Assembly: GCA_023014335.1 (NCBI GenBank)
Contig: JAECYW010000006.1
Span: 124,001 to 188,000, forward strand
DNA from: Galerina marginata
Taxonomy: Eukaryota; Basidiomycota; Agaricomycetes; Agaricales; Galerinaceae
Length of the DNA: 64,000 nucleotides
Direction: 5' to 3'
Made by a program: the position numbers and the translations under genes. Each line of letters opens with the position of its first letter. Positions within the stretch are counted from its first letter, which is position 1. Under the pieces are notes generated by a model that worked only from the letters and a program-made list of their open reading frames with translations, did not search any database and was not told the origin of the DNA. Shown one piece after another: positions 22,102-32,140 of this stretch.

Positions 22102-22408
22102 AGTGGGTATCGAAGACTGGAGGTTAGATGACGGAGTATCCTCAATAGGCAGTGGTGATGGCGGAGGAATTGACGGTGGAGATGGCGTATGGAATGTAAG
22201 GGAGTTAGATGGCGACGGTAAGTCTGAAGCAGAGAAAAGCGGAGAGAGTGGTGGAGACGGCAGATTGTTATGTCGAGCTAGTGGAGATGGTACTTCAATA
22301 AAGATATCAGTATCCGTAAGGTCTTCTGGGTTCTGAAAAGCGGCGATTAACTCTTGACGTAGGGTAGGATTTTGAAGGCTAGGAGTGTTGGATGAAGCTA
22401 TATTGAAC

Positions 22409-22426
22409 CCCTCGCGGTGGGCTCCA
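22409..22426 (-). other. Primer binding site of the gypsy element
   Basis: Three or four bases inside the 5' LTR, the minus strand reads TGGAGCCCACCGCGAGG. This starts with the TGG that pairs with a tRNA CCA end. The tRNA species was not identified. Confidence 0.7.
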
Positions 22427-22429
22427 AAA

Positions 22430-23228
22430 TGATATACCTACGATACGCTAATGCCGTGCACAAAACACAACAAACAAGCGATCGCAATGAGTGGTTCTGA
22501 GGTGCGTTTCGGGGTTCGTAGGGTCCAACCAAAATACTAAACGAGGTACGAGGGTCGAGGGTCGAAGTCGGGAGCGTGAGCGAAGCCGTAAACGACGAAG
22601 ACGGCAATGTACGAAGTTCGAGAGCGAGATAAAAGCTTAAGTAGACGAGATTGAGATGGGAAACTGGGAGTGCGATTCACTGAAGATAAACGACGATACA
22701 GGAGGGTTTAAATACTGTAGAAACGTCGGAAATTGAAGTAGAAATAAAAATGAGATAGAGATGAACTCAGAAAATAAAAATTCGAATAAGGAAATGAAAA
22801 TTCAACCCAATGAGTCAGAGAAACGGGGAGAGGTGAAAGTAAATGAGGAATGATGAGCTTAACAATAAGTGGGAGTGTTCGTGAGGGTGAAACGGCCGTC
22901 TTGAGTCTGTAAAATAAATTACAGTGAGAGTTCGAGGAGGTTTGTCGGGGCGACGAGAGATGGGATTGAGGAGAAGTCAGGGCGGAAGTAAAATTCGGAA
23001 GAGGCGAACAATGCAAAATGACGACGAACAATGGAGCGTGGCGCATGGGGGAATGGATATATCGGTCGTCGGCTTAGCAGGGGCGTTTTCAGAAAAGACT
23101 CCGGTAAGATAACAATGGGTGGGAGGTGGCTGTGTTCGGTACGGAATGCGAAGTAAGCGGTGGGCGCTAATCGCGTGAAATCGGCAAAATCCGTAGTTGG
23201 AGCGCGCAGAGCGCAGGGGCGCTCATCA
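22430..23228 (-). repeat. 5' LTR of the gypsy element (799 bp)
   Basis: It is identical to the LTR at 15120-15918 and should drive transcription of gag-pol on the minus strand. Confidence 0.95.
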
Positions 23229-23283
23229 GCGAAATCGGCAAAATCCAGGGTTGGAGCGTGAAGAGCGCGGCGGCGCTTCACCA
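23229..23283 (+). mobile_element. Older gypsy-type LTR, right remainder
   Basis: It begins with the GCGA target duplication and continues GAAATCGGCAAAATCC and GCGCTTCACCA. This matches the last about 55 bases of the gypsy LTR with differences and completes the older LTR interrupted at 15119. Confidence 0.75.
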
Positions 23284-24182
23284 ATTGTGAAGGGTGTTTG
23301 CATTTTTCGTTTGACCCAATTTGTGAGAATCACAGTGCGATCTTGCATTACTCGTAGTCTACCAGGCCTTGACCTGTCAAGCGACTGTAGTGCCCCGCAG
23401 GTGATCCTTCTACTTCGGCGCTTGAGAAATTGTTTCAGAAAGAGTACACCGCCGTTAAGATTAACAACAGTTAGTGGGTCGGTTATACATCTAGGACGTA
23501 CCTCGCTTCAATGAGGTGATTAGATAGGTTGGATGCTGCCCTTAGCATGGTATGACAAGATCTGACGCGCATGATCACACTTATCAAATCAATCTCGCCT
23601 TTACTTTCATTACAAAACTTGAGTCTGATTTAATGAATACCGTGGTACATTTTTCAGAGACTATCATGAGTTCATTTTTTGGAGTATTAATGTTGGACGA
23701 GTTGTATACTATCTCACAGCTGTAAGGCAGGGTAGGTACAAGCTATGACTGGTACGTTATTGGGTGACCATTAACTTTCTAACGAGAACTGCCATGTTCG
23801 AATACTTGCTGTGCCCATAATATTGGGTCTCAGTGTGGACAAAGGTTACTTAGAGCACGTACTTACCAAGCTGCATGCAGCAGCCAGCTGAGGCGTGGAC
23901 TGAGTACAGTGTCAGACGATGATCTGGGCGGTCGCATACAGGTCGCATACTAAGGGATGAGGTGCGGCCCGAGTGGCCAAGCTAATCGTCGCCGTTGTCC
24001 CGAACAGTGACGCGGAGGGTTGATCGCTGTTCCTCACGATGTGTGGAAAATTTGATCAGCATATGTCCATTTGGACATGTTCCACATGTTTAGGAACTGT
24101 TTCCGAGATCTTCTGTGTCTCATTAAGGTCTTCTTGTAAGTTTATGCATAATTTTCGCAACGCCTCCCATCTGCGCAGACCG
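23284..24182. other. Non-coding part of the insertion that split LTR-B
   Basis: No gene was found. The part from about 23990 to 24182 resembles 62905-63150: shared blocks are CGAACAGTGAC, TTGATCGCTGT, TCCGAGATCT and TTTATGCATAATTT. It also holds a short hairpin, ATGTCC-ATTT-GGACAT, near 24063. Confidence 0.5.
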
Positions 24183-24740
24183 GTTTTTGGAGGGAAAAAC
24201 GGGATTACTATTGACAGTAGATAGACGATAATTTAAATAGTCCAAAATACATTGGAGTTTGAGGTAGAAATACGAAAGAAGTAGGAGGAGGAGGCGGAGG
24301 AACTTGTAGAATATAAACATCAAATAAGGCAATCAAAATACAAGAGAATGAGTCAGAGAAATAGGGAGGAGTGAAAGGGAGCGAGAAATGATGATCATAA
24401 CAACAGGAAAAAGGGTTCGTGAGGGAGAGATGGTCGTATTGACACAGGAAACAAATTACAGTGGGATTTTGAGGAGGATTGTCGGGGCGACGCGCGATGC
24501 AATTAACGAGAAGTCTGGGCGGAAGTAGATGTCGGACGGGGTGAACAGTACAATAGCCAGATGAACAATGGTGCACGGCGGATGGGGGAATGGACTAATT
24601 GGTTGTCGGCTTAACGGAGTCATCTTTGAAAAGGACTCCGGTAGCACGGAATCGGCTTTATCCGGCACGGAACGCGCTTAATGCAGTGCGGGCGCCTAAT
24701 GTGTGCAGTGGGCACAATCCGTGGTTTGAATGCGCAGTCT
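24183..24740 (+). mobile_element. LTR family B, 3' piece of an interrupted copy
   Basis: Starting CGGTTTTTGGAGGG, it is collinear with the remaining two thirds of solo LTR-B (inverted at 11790-12340). It ends with the GGCACAATCCGTGGTTTGAATGC block. Together with 14065-14325 it makes one LTR interrupted by about 9.9 kb of nested insertions. Confidence 0.75.
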
Positions 24741-25106
24741 ACTAATAACTATCGGCTACCTCTACAAGGAAACTCTGTTGGCCCCGGCGATGACATTTCT
24801 GAAGTTGATGAAAATTGTGGTGTCGACCGCGGAGATGGTGTCATCTCACCAGCTGAAGACATTGCTGCTGAGCCACATGCTCCACGTTCAGACAAGTTTG
24901 CCAGTGAAAAAGACGAGTCAGGGTTCCATGCCGGAATGTTTATTAACCACGAGGACGAGATAAAGGGTGCTCGTGACATCCTCGGAGACTTTGATTTGGA
25001 TACTGAAGATGGGGAGTGGGGAGTAGGCGTGTTCTGTGAAGTGGTTATGCATTTAACGACTCCGAGTAGTCAGAATATACACACCGAAAACGGACAAGAA
25101 AGTTGA
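24735..25106 (+). CDS. Short acidic open frame, unknown
   Basis: An open frame of about 120 residues is rich in Asp and Glu (SEVDENCGVDRGDG, DILGDFDLDTEDGEWG). Its composition is more like protein than neighbouring chance frames. It starts inside the tail of LTR-B and has no recognised domain, so it is either a gene remnant or a chance frame. It could be a decayed exon trapped between transposons. Confidence 0.25.
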   Translation, partial: QSTNNYRLPLQGNSVGPGDDISEVDENCGVDRGDGVISPAEDIAAEPHAPRSDKFASEKDESGFHAGMFINHEDEIKGARDILGDFDLDTEDGEWGVGVFCEVVMHLTTPSSQNIHTENGQES

Positions 25107-25194
25107 ATTTGATGGGTTCATTCTCCAGAAACAAAGTTGAGCAACGGAGTACGGTCGGGGGAGCAGATAGAACAATGTTTTGAGGTATAAGGAG

Positions 25195-25562
25195 CGTCAG
25201 TCTGCCTGTGAGAAATCTAATCTAATCTTGTATCGGGCAGTCCGCCCCGAGTCCCATGCTGGACAATGATTGGCTACACAGGTATTTGGAGTCCCTGACC
25301 TGAGCCAAATTAACTTAATTTCGAAATACATGTTCTGAGAAAGTCACTTTCAAAAACCGAATTCCAGAAAAGCTGTTCAAAAAAAGTCTGTTCAAAAAAA
25401 GTTGTTCAAAAAGCGTGTTCAAAAAAAGTTGATTCGAAAAAGTGTGTTCAAAAAAAGTCGATCTGAAAAACTGCGCTCAAAAACAGAAAATCTTATATTA
25501 CACACTCAAAAATTGCTCGTTTTTCTTGCACTTCCATGGTTGATTTTACAATATATGTGCCA
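25195..25562 (+). mobile_element. Single arm (half) of the foldback MITE
   Basis: It aligns with the whole left arm of the element at 13312-13966, from the GTCTG...CTGTGAG terminus through the TTCAAAAAAAG units to the central TTCCATGGTTGATTT. It stops at the symmetry centre. The opposite arm is absent, and the sequence passes directly into the 3' intron of the BAH gene. Confidence 0.75.
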
Positions 25563-25598
25563 TAATATATATATATTCCCAGAAAAAAACCACTCACG

Positions 25599-26425
25599 CG
25601 GAAAGAGATTTCGTCGCCCTTAAATTGAAGCCTTCCTTCTCGTATAAAATAGTCCTCCGCTTCCATAAGGGGCATGGATACGGTGGTGTCCTTGAAGTAC
25701 TTTGGATACGCAATGTCTATTGATTCACAGAGTAAGCCAGAATTTAAGAGAGAGAAAAAAACAACAAACTTACCGGAAATGCTATCTGGAAGTAATATTT
25801 GGCGGTGATTGCTCTGTATCCTTTCCAAATGGCCTACTTTCCACTTATCCCTGGGCGTAATGAATTCGATTAGAAAGTCTACATTAGATATATATAATGG
25901 ACCTAAAACAACTTTAAAGCCTCATTGAAACTTTCTGCGACGTCGTAGTAGGTATAGTACCACTCAATGATAATAACTGCCTTGAAAACCTTGTCGATAA
26001 ATAAAAAAATACGTAAGAAGTCAATAAAAATACCTCTGGAAGATTAAGACCGCCCTCCTCATCCTCAGAATCTATTTCCTCACGCTCCCTTTTCAGACCC
26101 AGTTTTAATATTTCACCCTGCCAGTACAGATTTCCTTGAATTTCTTTACGTTCCTTCCAAAGCTTTGTTTTATTGTAAACCTCTTTCGAAGGCTTTACAA
26201 AGACGCTGGATAGGAAATTATTTAACTATGCGTTCCTTTAAATAAACCCGACTCACGAATCTCCGACGGATATTTCAAGGCAGGCATCGCCGTCGTTTTG
26301 GTATACTGAGAAATCGTGAACATAGAGACGGACTATAGATAGGGTGTTGGCTCACTTTTCATCGTACTCGACCTTGAGAAGTACTTCTGGAACTCATCGG
26401 AGTCGAGTAACGATTTGAACTCCAT
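25599..26425 (-). pseudogene. BAH-domain gene, 3' end lost
   Basis: The start ATG at 26425 opens exon 1 (26356-26425). Exons 2 (26257-26305) and 3 (26034-26205) follow through GT-AG introns in perfect phase. The joined product contains EISVGDSVFVKPSKEV, LYWQGEILKLG, an acidic insert, AVIIIEWYYTYYDVAE, SNVDFLIEF, LLPDSIS and IAYPKYF. This is the order of a BAH fold (chromatin reader). A one-base frame break lies in a T-run near 25910 between the EALK and LGPLY parts. The last exon ends with a normal donor at 25599, but the downstream DNA is the half foldback element. Whatever followed BAH (a PHD-type finger in related proteins as I recall them) is therefore gone. Confidence 0.6.
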
Positions 26426-26886
26426 TGATGGGGAATTATGCGGTGTTTTTGGTTTATAAAAAAATAGGGAGGTCCAGCTATTTATATGACGGGTTTACGA
26501 TTCTCGTCCTAGCAAAGAATGCGCGTAGATTAGAATCATGTCTTTGGACAAGCGGGAAGCACGTGACAAGATCAACTCATCACAGTCGTTCGACGTGGTG
26601 ATGAGTTGTCCCTTGTCCTTCTTCCATCGTGTCGGCCTCCAGCCGGACGCGCCGTCACGATTGCGAGTGCATCCAGGCACTCTCTTCTCGATTTTTGCCC
26701 ACCCGCCACAGCCTTTTCACCAGCTCGGTAGACAAACCAAGTCTAACTCGCTCTCCATGCTGCGTTCTTACATCCGCTATGGCTTAAATCTGGTATATAC
26801 TCTTGAATTCTGACTAACTAGGTATCTTAATTTAACAAGAGAACTCAGGTATGTTTGCCGCTGCATGGAGTGGTTCCACCCTCCCA

Positions 26887-27055
26887 CCCATCGCAGCGTC
26901 GTTCGGAAACCCTGGTTGAGTCAGGATCCCAGAGCATGTGCCGGGAAGTGCTTCGCACTTTCACCCACATTGCTCCGCTACACGCTTGCTTACTCTCTGC
27001 TCAAATAATCTGTATACCCTCTTATGACGCGAAGCTGTGAGCGCAGTCAAAGATG
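26887..27055 (-). repeat. Dispersed repeat family S, copy 1
   Basis: The reverse complement matches 63398-63574. Shared blocks are TTTGACTGCGCTC, CAGATTATTT, GAAAGTGCGAAGCACTT and GGATCCTGAC, ending CCGAACNNACGCTGC. The copies are about 36 kb apart and diverged. The superfamily is unknown. Confidence 0.7.
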
Positions 27056-27439
27056 ACTATTAGATTTCTAAAAGGACGAGGCTATTTTATATAAATCGGG
27101 TCTCGAATATGCGGCGGTTTCATTGTCAAGTTCATGAAACAAATTACGTCAATTAAATTTTACATAAAGGGTCCTGATCTAACGTGACGACGTGGCGGCG
27201 TCGGACTAAGTAGTAAAATAATTTCTGGTGAATGTTTTAGCAGAATTTTCCTGACGAAAAAAGGGGTGTGCCCTACCTGAAGGGTAGGACTAACTCCATG
27301 AAGCTATGCGCCAAGGGATCCACTACGTCGTTATCACTCGTAGCACCCTTTACACGTGGAACTATTATCTTCGTAATCAAGCTGATTTGACGTCTCTAGA
27401 TGATTTCTATTTTAGACGATTCTTTACCAAAAAAACGAC

Positions 27440-29834
27440 GAGATAAACTTACATTTTTTGAAATCAAATCAAATACCTCCGAATCACTGAGTTTTTCGAT
27501 TTCGAGCTTCAGTTGCGCTATCCAGCGTACGAAGTGTTCTTCGCTTTCTCGAGTCTGAAAGAAGGGTATGAAACCACCATTTAACGTCAAATGTATACCG
27601 TCGAAAACGAACCTTCCTCTTGTCTGTCAAATGGTGGTGCAGAGATTGAAGGTCTGCTCCGAGGTTGTTGAGGATGACACGGCTTCGATCTATAGTCCCC
27701 TTCTCTAATATTTTACCGTCTTCCTGCTCTATGTTGTGTGTTTTCTTCTTCTTTTTTGGTGGAGCTTTAGTTTTCTTGTCTGGGTAGGGGCCTAAGCGAA
27801 CGACTATGGGTCTGTCTATGTCAAAATAATCGGAGGAGGCGTCTTCAATAGAGTTGGTCCTCCTTCTCTTGTATTCCGCCCTTGGTGAACCCGAGGGTGC
27901 CTTGGTCGTTCTTTCTGCGGTCGTTTTGAGGCCTGAAGGTCCACCTTTCTGAGTATTTGTCGCCTTTTTCTCGTAGCCCCAATTCCCGTTTGAGTCGCAT
28001 TTACTAGAAGGCGGTGTAGAAAGGTCTTCTCGAGGAGAAATATTTCAGTAGCCCTTCGAGACGAGAGAATAAGCCTTCATACCAAGTCTGGGAAGCGTTC
28101 TCAAGAAACTATCAATACTGTTGATGTCCTCGTCCTCTTCGTCGTCCTTGTCCTTGTCCTCATCGTCGTGCTCTGCGTCTGATGTTATAATTTCGGGGGA
28201 GTGCTTTGATCGTACCGTAGGCCTGTTAAGTATGTATCTATCCTGCTTGCCGTACGTAGTTTGTATAACCCTCGGATACCCAGAACTTCTGGACGTAAAT
28301 TTCCCTTTAAAAGAGCGTATTTTGACTAGAATGAATGACCTTGGATTTTAGTGTATAAAAATATTGGTCGTTTTACTAACCTGTGTCTTCGTCGAGTCCG
28401 TGTATCTTGTCATTTTCGGCAGGTTCAATATCTATTTCATAGACACACTAAGATCAGATTTTTGTTGACTTTATAACGGACGAAATGAAGTGAAGATGGA
28501 GAACATGTAGGCCGGTATTTAGCGGAAGACCTTGTCATGAACCTCACGAAGACTCGGATAAAAGTCGACGAGAGCCTTGTGAGATCCAGAAGGTTTAAAC
28601 TCATCTTCACCTTTCGTTAAAATCCCCTCAATGATCTTCTTGGGGTCGTACTTTCGACTAACATCCTTATTTCCCTTCTTATTCTCCGTGTTCTTTTTTG
28701 TCCGTGACCTTTTCGCCGAACTAGAGTCCTTGATTTCCGCTCTCTTCTCCGCGGTGGTCTTTTTATTCGACGCGGCCTTAGTCGACTTGTCTTTTCCTTT
28801 GAATCAAATGAGATGACGACTCTATGTGTTTAAAATTTAGCACTGACTTTTCTCCACCTGGGATTCCTGTCCTTTCTGCGTCAGTGCTCTTGTCGACCGT
28901 TTTCTTAGAGCAGGACCTTAAGTAATAGTTAGAATATTTCAAGTGTCAATTCAGCTCTGTTTACCTGTCGTTGCATCGTCGGGGACAGAATCGCCGATTG
29001 ACTCTTCTCCGCCGTCGGGGACAGAACCGCCGATTGTCGCTTCTCCACCGTCGGGGACAGAACCGCCGGACGTCATTTCGCCGCCGTCGGGGACAGAACC
29101 TCCGATTTCCCCTTTGCCACTGTCAACGGGTTTCTGGGACTCCAATTCTTCCCCTTCCTCTTTTTCATTGTCGTTTTCGTTGGCTAAGAATAAAAAGTGA
29201 AGTCATGACCGAATTATTGCAAAATTGTCGACTCACCGATGGGGTTGCGAAGTGCCTCCCTTTCAATCCAGTACGCAGTACTTTCAACCATGCCTGAGAT
29301 GATATCCTCATCTTCCGAAAGAGCTACATTGGGAAGTTTGTACACGTCGGGCAAATTCCACTCGGCGCGGCATTCAAAGAGAAGGCTCGCTTCGGTGAGG
29401 GGTCCCGAATTCCTCATGACGCCGCCGGGGGAATGCTGGAGTTCTTCGTAGTTCAATTCGACGTTCCACCACCTCTCCAAAACGTCGAAGTCTTTCTCGA
29501 TAAACTTCTCGATGATAGAGTCGTAGTAGAGGAGATAATCCTCCAGACGGACGAGACATTCCCCAACCAAGCCCAGAGGGACACGGGATTTATGAACAAG
29601 AGCCAAAACTGTCTTTTTGGTCAGGAAAAGTTTCAGGTGATTGACAGGAATATTTCCGATTGGCACAGTGGGTTCGTCAGGATCGTCCTTCGAGGTTTCC
29701 AGAGAGAAAGGGACGAGAAACCCTCCCTCCAGACGATGTTGATCTGAGGCCAAAGCTTCCAACTCCTCGGAATAAGAGTCCTCCGCAGGACGTTCGAGGT
29801 CCCACTTGAAATCAGGGATAACAGAGGCGCTCAT
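27440..29834 (-). CDS. Multi-exon orphan protein with 12-residue tandem repeat
   Basis: The ATG at 29834 opens a 199-codon exon (to 29237) with no recognised domain. It is rich in aromatic and acidic residues, including LKLFLTKKTVLALVHKS and LERWWNVELNYEEL. Exon 2 (28965-29183) joins in phase and contains about four copies of the unit GGSVPDGGExxx, encoded by 36-base tandem repeats. Later exons are lysine/acid-rich: KKTTAEKRAEIKDSSS, DDEDKDKDDEEDED, and PPKKKKKTHNIEQEDGK, ending near ISKN at about 27450. Several GT-AG pairs are clear (donor 29236, acceptor 29184, donor 28964, donor 27611), while others are uncertain, so the model is approximate and may cover two genes. Basic/acidic low complexity suggests a nuclear protein, by inference only. 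It lies head-to-tail upstream of the BAH gene. Confidence 0.5.
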
Positions 29835-30369
29835 TTCTAGTAGGGTTAAGTGGTGATGGATGGAAGCAAGAACAAGGATGTTGACGATATTGCAGAGAAG
29901 CGAACTTACTATTTACGGCGTTTAGTCACGTGATTAAAATTTGTTGTTCCAATTGGAATCTTGACTAAACGGGTCACACAGGTGATTTACAGGTGATGGA
30001 AAACTCAACGCCGGTTGTACCAGGCGTGAGTTTCCAAATCGTGTATTTCGAGAGTAAGGTAGTCCTATATTCCTATGAGCTTTTTTTTTTAAAAAAAAAA
30101 AGGATAAGCGGTGGAAAAGATGAGGAACGATGTGAGGAGTACGAGAGAAATAATAGTACAGGCGATAGGCCGATTTGCAAGAAAGAGACGGAAAGGAAAT
30201 TAAAAACTGGGGAGGTTAGGATCGCGTTTTCGTGCAAAGAGCAAGGCTTGAATGAGGACGGGATTTTTGCGAATATAAATTCGGAAAGATTCTGATGTCC
30301 AAAGACCGATGGCTTGGATAAGTGATGGTGGGGATCCGATTTCTGCTAGCATAGTAGCTCCACCCGCAC

Positions 30370-31596
30370 CTAAAGATTGTCAGGCAAAACGATTGCGGAG
30401 TAGATGTATGAGAAATGGCTGCGGTCGGTGAGTAAAATTCGCTGTCCACCGGCGACTTCCCCTCTGACGGCTTCATCATAGAGGATGAGTTTTCGGTGGG
30501 CCGAAACCACTTTCGATGAAAACTCCCGGTCCATGTAGTCGCCGTATTCGCGCAGTTCGTCTTCGCGGTGGGGGAATGCAAACGCGGTCGCTTTAATGGT
30601 GGCATTCCAGGCAGATGTCCATTCTCCACTGGTTCTGACCTTTCTCGTAGGCTCGGAACGTCCAAGGCTAATTTCAGTCGATCCCACGCGTCCAACATTC
30701 TCTTTGACTGGAGAGATATGGTGGAGGGAGCTGAGGATGCTGTCGAGGCTAACTGACTTTCCATGGATAATGTTGTCCCACTCGCTTGAAGGGAATACAC
30801 AGGGAGCACTGAGCGAGACGGTAATCCAGTGCTTGACAGTGGTGTAGTCTCGGGCGAATATGGTAAGAATTTCACGGGTTTTCGTGCAGCTTGGGTTTGC
30901 TGATTGGCGTGCCGTGGATTCTCGATGGTACCATGGCATATCCCTTTCGAAAACTCGCTTTTTCTTGTTGGATGATTCTCCGGATTCTCTATCCTCTCCA
31001 ACAATGTCTTCTTCGTCATCTGAAACACTTGGTTCTCGTCCTCGCTTCTTGGACTCCTGGAGGACGAGAGATCGGATGAATGCTTCCGTTTCTTCGTCGC
31101 GTTCGGATCCAGTCTTTGGTTCAGATTCACCAGCGGGTTCTCCTGATTGTACGAGTCCTTTTGCGGCGTGTTTTCCGCGTTCAATCGCTTCGGAAGCGAG
31201 GCGCTCAATAGATTTGATGGCACGGAGATATTGGGCGAGAGCTGCATCCTTTTCTGGTTCGTCTTTGCTGGTGTTGAACTGAAGCTCGGAGGTAAGTAGG
31301 GCAATTGCTCGCGGCTTTGTGATTCTTTTGTTTCTAAAGTCTTCGATGATTTTATCGAGGGCTTGGACAATGATGAGGGATTCTGAATTGGGCTCGTAAG
31401 ACGCTGGATGAGCGGAATCTCCGGACTTGTGATGCGCTGGATGAGCGGAACTTCCGGGCTCGTGAGACGCTGGATAAGTGGAATTCTTATCGCTGGAAGA
31501 GCCTCCCATTTCCCGTATTCCTGGGATGTTGTTGTCTCGTTGTGTCTCACCTGCGGTAAAGGGGATAGTTCTGGCGATTTGTTGCTCATGGCTCAT
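30370..31596 (-). CDS. Gag-like ORF1 of an agaric retroelement, truncated
   Basis: The 408-residue frame starts at the ATG at 31596. Its N-terminus has a threefold ten-residue repeat around HPASHEPGSSA. Then come a helical region and a conserved-looking block: RDMPWYHRES, SSEWDNIIHGKSVSLD, ILSSLHHISPVKENVGRVG, FAFPHREDELREYGDY and AHRKLILYDEAVR. I recognise this block as like a multicopy Agaricomycete protein that sits upstream of retroelement genes, possibly of DIRS type. That assignment is from memory and unverified. Related proteins continue into Cys/His knuckles; here the frame stops soon after SAIVLPD, so the C-terminus is missing. A second long frame (30216-31589) overlaps it throughout on the same strand and shows the same repeat as IPLIQRLTSPE. 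Confidence 0.55.
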   Translation of the reverse strand: MSHEQQIARTIPFTAGETQRDNNIPGIREMGGSSSDKNSTYPASHEPGSSAHPAHHKSGDSAHPASYEPNSESLIIVQALDKIIEDFRNKRITKPRAIALLTSELQFNTSKDEPEKDAALAQYLRAIKSIERLASEAIERGKHAAKGLVQSGEPAGESEPKTGSERDEETEAFIRSLVLQESKKRGREPSVSDDEEDIVGEDRESGESSNKKKRVFERDMPWYHRESTARQSANPSCTKTREILTIFARDYTTVKHWITVSLSAPCVFPSSEWDNIIHGKSVSLDSILSSLHHISPVKENVGRVGSTEISLGRSEPTRKVRTSGEWTSAWNATIKATAFAFPHREDELREYGDYMDREFSSKVVSAHRKLILYDEAVRGEVAGGQRILLTDRSHFSYIYSAIVLPDNL

Positions 31597-31639
31597 AATG
31601 AGATGAGGAACGATGGAATGTAATTCAGATAATAGTCAA

Positions 31640-32140
31640 AAATACACCTCTGTGACTGGGAGAGGACGTGAGTATTGAGGTATAAATCCTATCAAATACC
31701 TTACCTGGGAGAGGACGTGAGTGTTGAGAAGAGAATCCTATGAAAGGAGGTCTCTGTCTCGTCCTTTCCCAAGTGACTGTCCCACCTACATCCTAAAATA
31801 GACATCCCCTATTTTTCGCGCTCTGAAGGACTAAGTGTCAGAACAAGTGAGCAGGTCAACTTGTTTGTTGACAGGAGCGCAGAGACGAGACACGACGGGT
31901 GAAAGTGATGGATTGAGATGAGTGACACGGCGAGTATCTACTGAATACACTAGATATGAGCCGTGGGAACAAATCCAGTAGCAGACGACAGAAGGGCATG
32001 GACATTTAGTCCAACATTGTTGAAATAAAAGAACCTGCTGTTCAGGACAAGCGAGGTGATTTAACGTATGCCCCTGCGGTCATGGTCGGCTCCTATTGGA
32101 CTCGAGTAAACTTAAGTTTAAACACGATCAAATGAAATAT
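31640..32140 (-). repeat. 5' flank repeat of the retroelement, copy 1
   Basis: The reverse complement shares ordered blocks with 54120-54455: TCGTGTTTAAA with TTTACTYGAGTCCAAT, CACTTGTCCTGAACAG or a variant, TCCTTTCATAGGA, CCTCTCCCAGGTAAG and CCCAGYCACAGAGG. It lies directly upstream of the gag-like ORF, so it is probably its leader or terminal repeat. Within it, the GGGAGAGGACGTGAGTRTTGAG unit occurs twice. Confidence 0.6.

Larger units (their letters stand above)
15120..23228 (-). mobile_element. Intact Ty3/gypsy LTR retrotransposon, 8109 bp
   Basis: Two identical 799-bp LTRs with TG...CA ends bound a PBS, gag-protease, pol and a polypurine tract, all on the minus strand. The target duplication is the 4-mer GCGA (15116-15119 and 23229-23232). 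Base-by-base reading found no difference between the two LTRs, and both long frames are open, so the insertion is young and the copy may be competent. It landed inside an older LTR of the same lineage. Domain order RT-RNase H-integrase is the gypsy order. The GPY/F-like tail of the integrase suggests a chromovirus-related clade, but no chromodomain was recognised. Confidence 0.95.
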
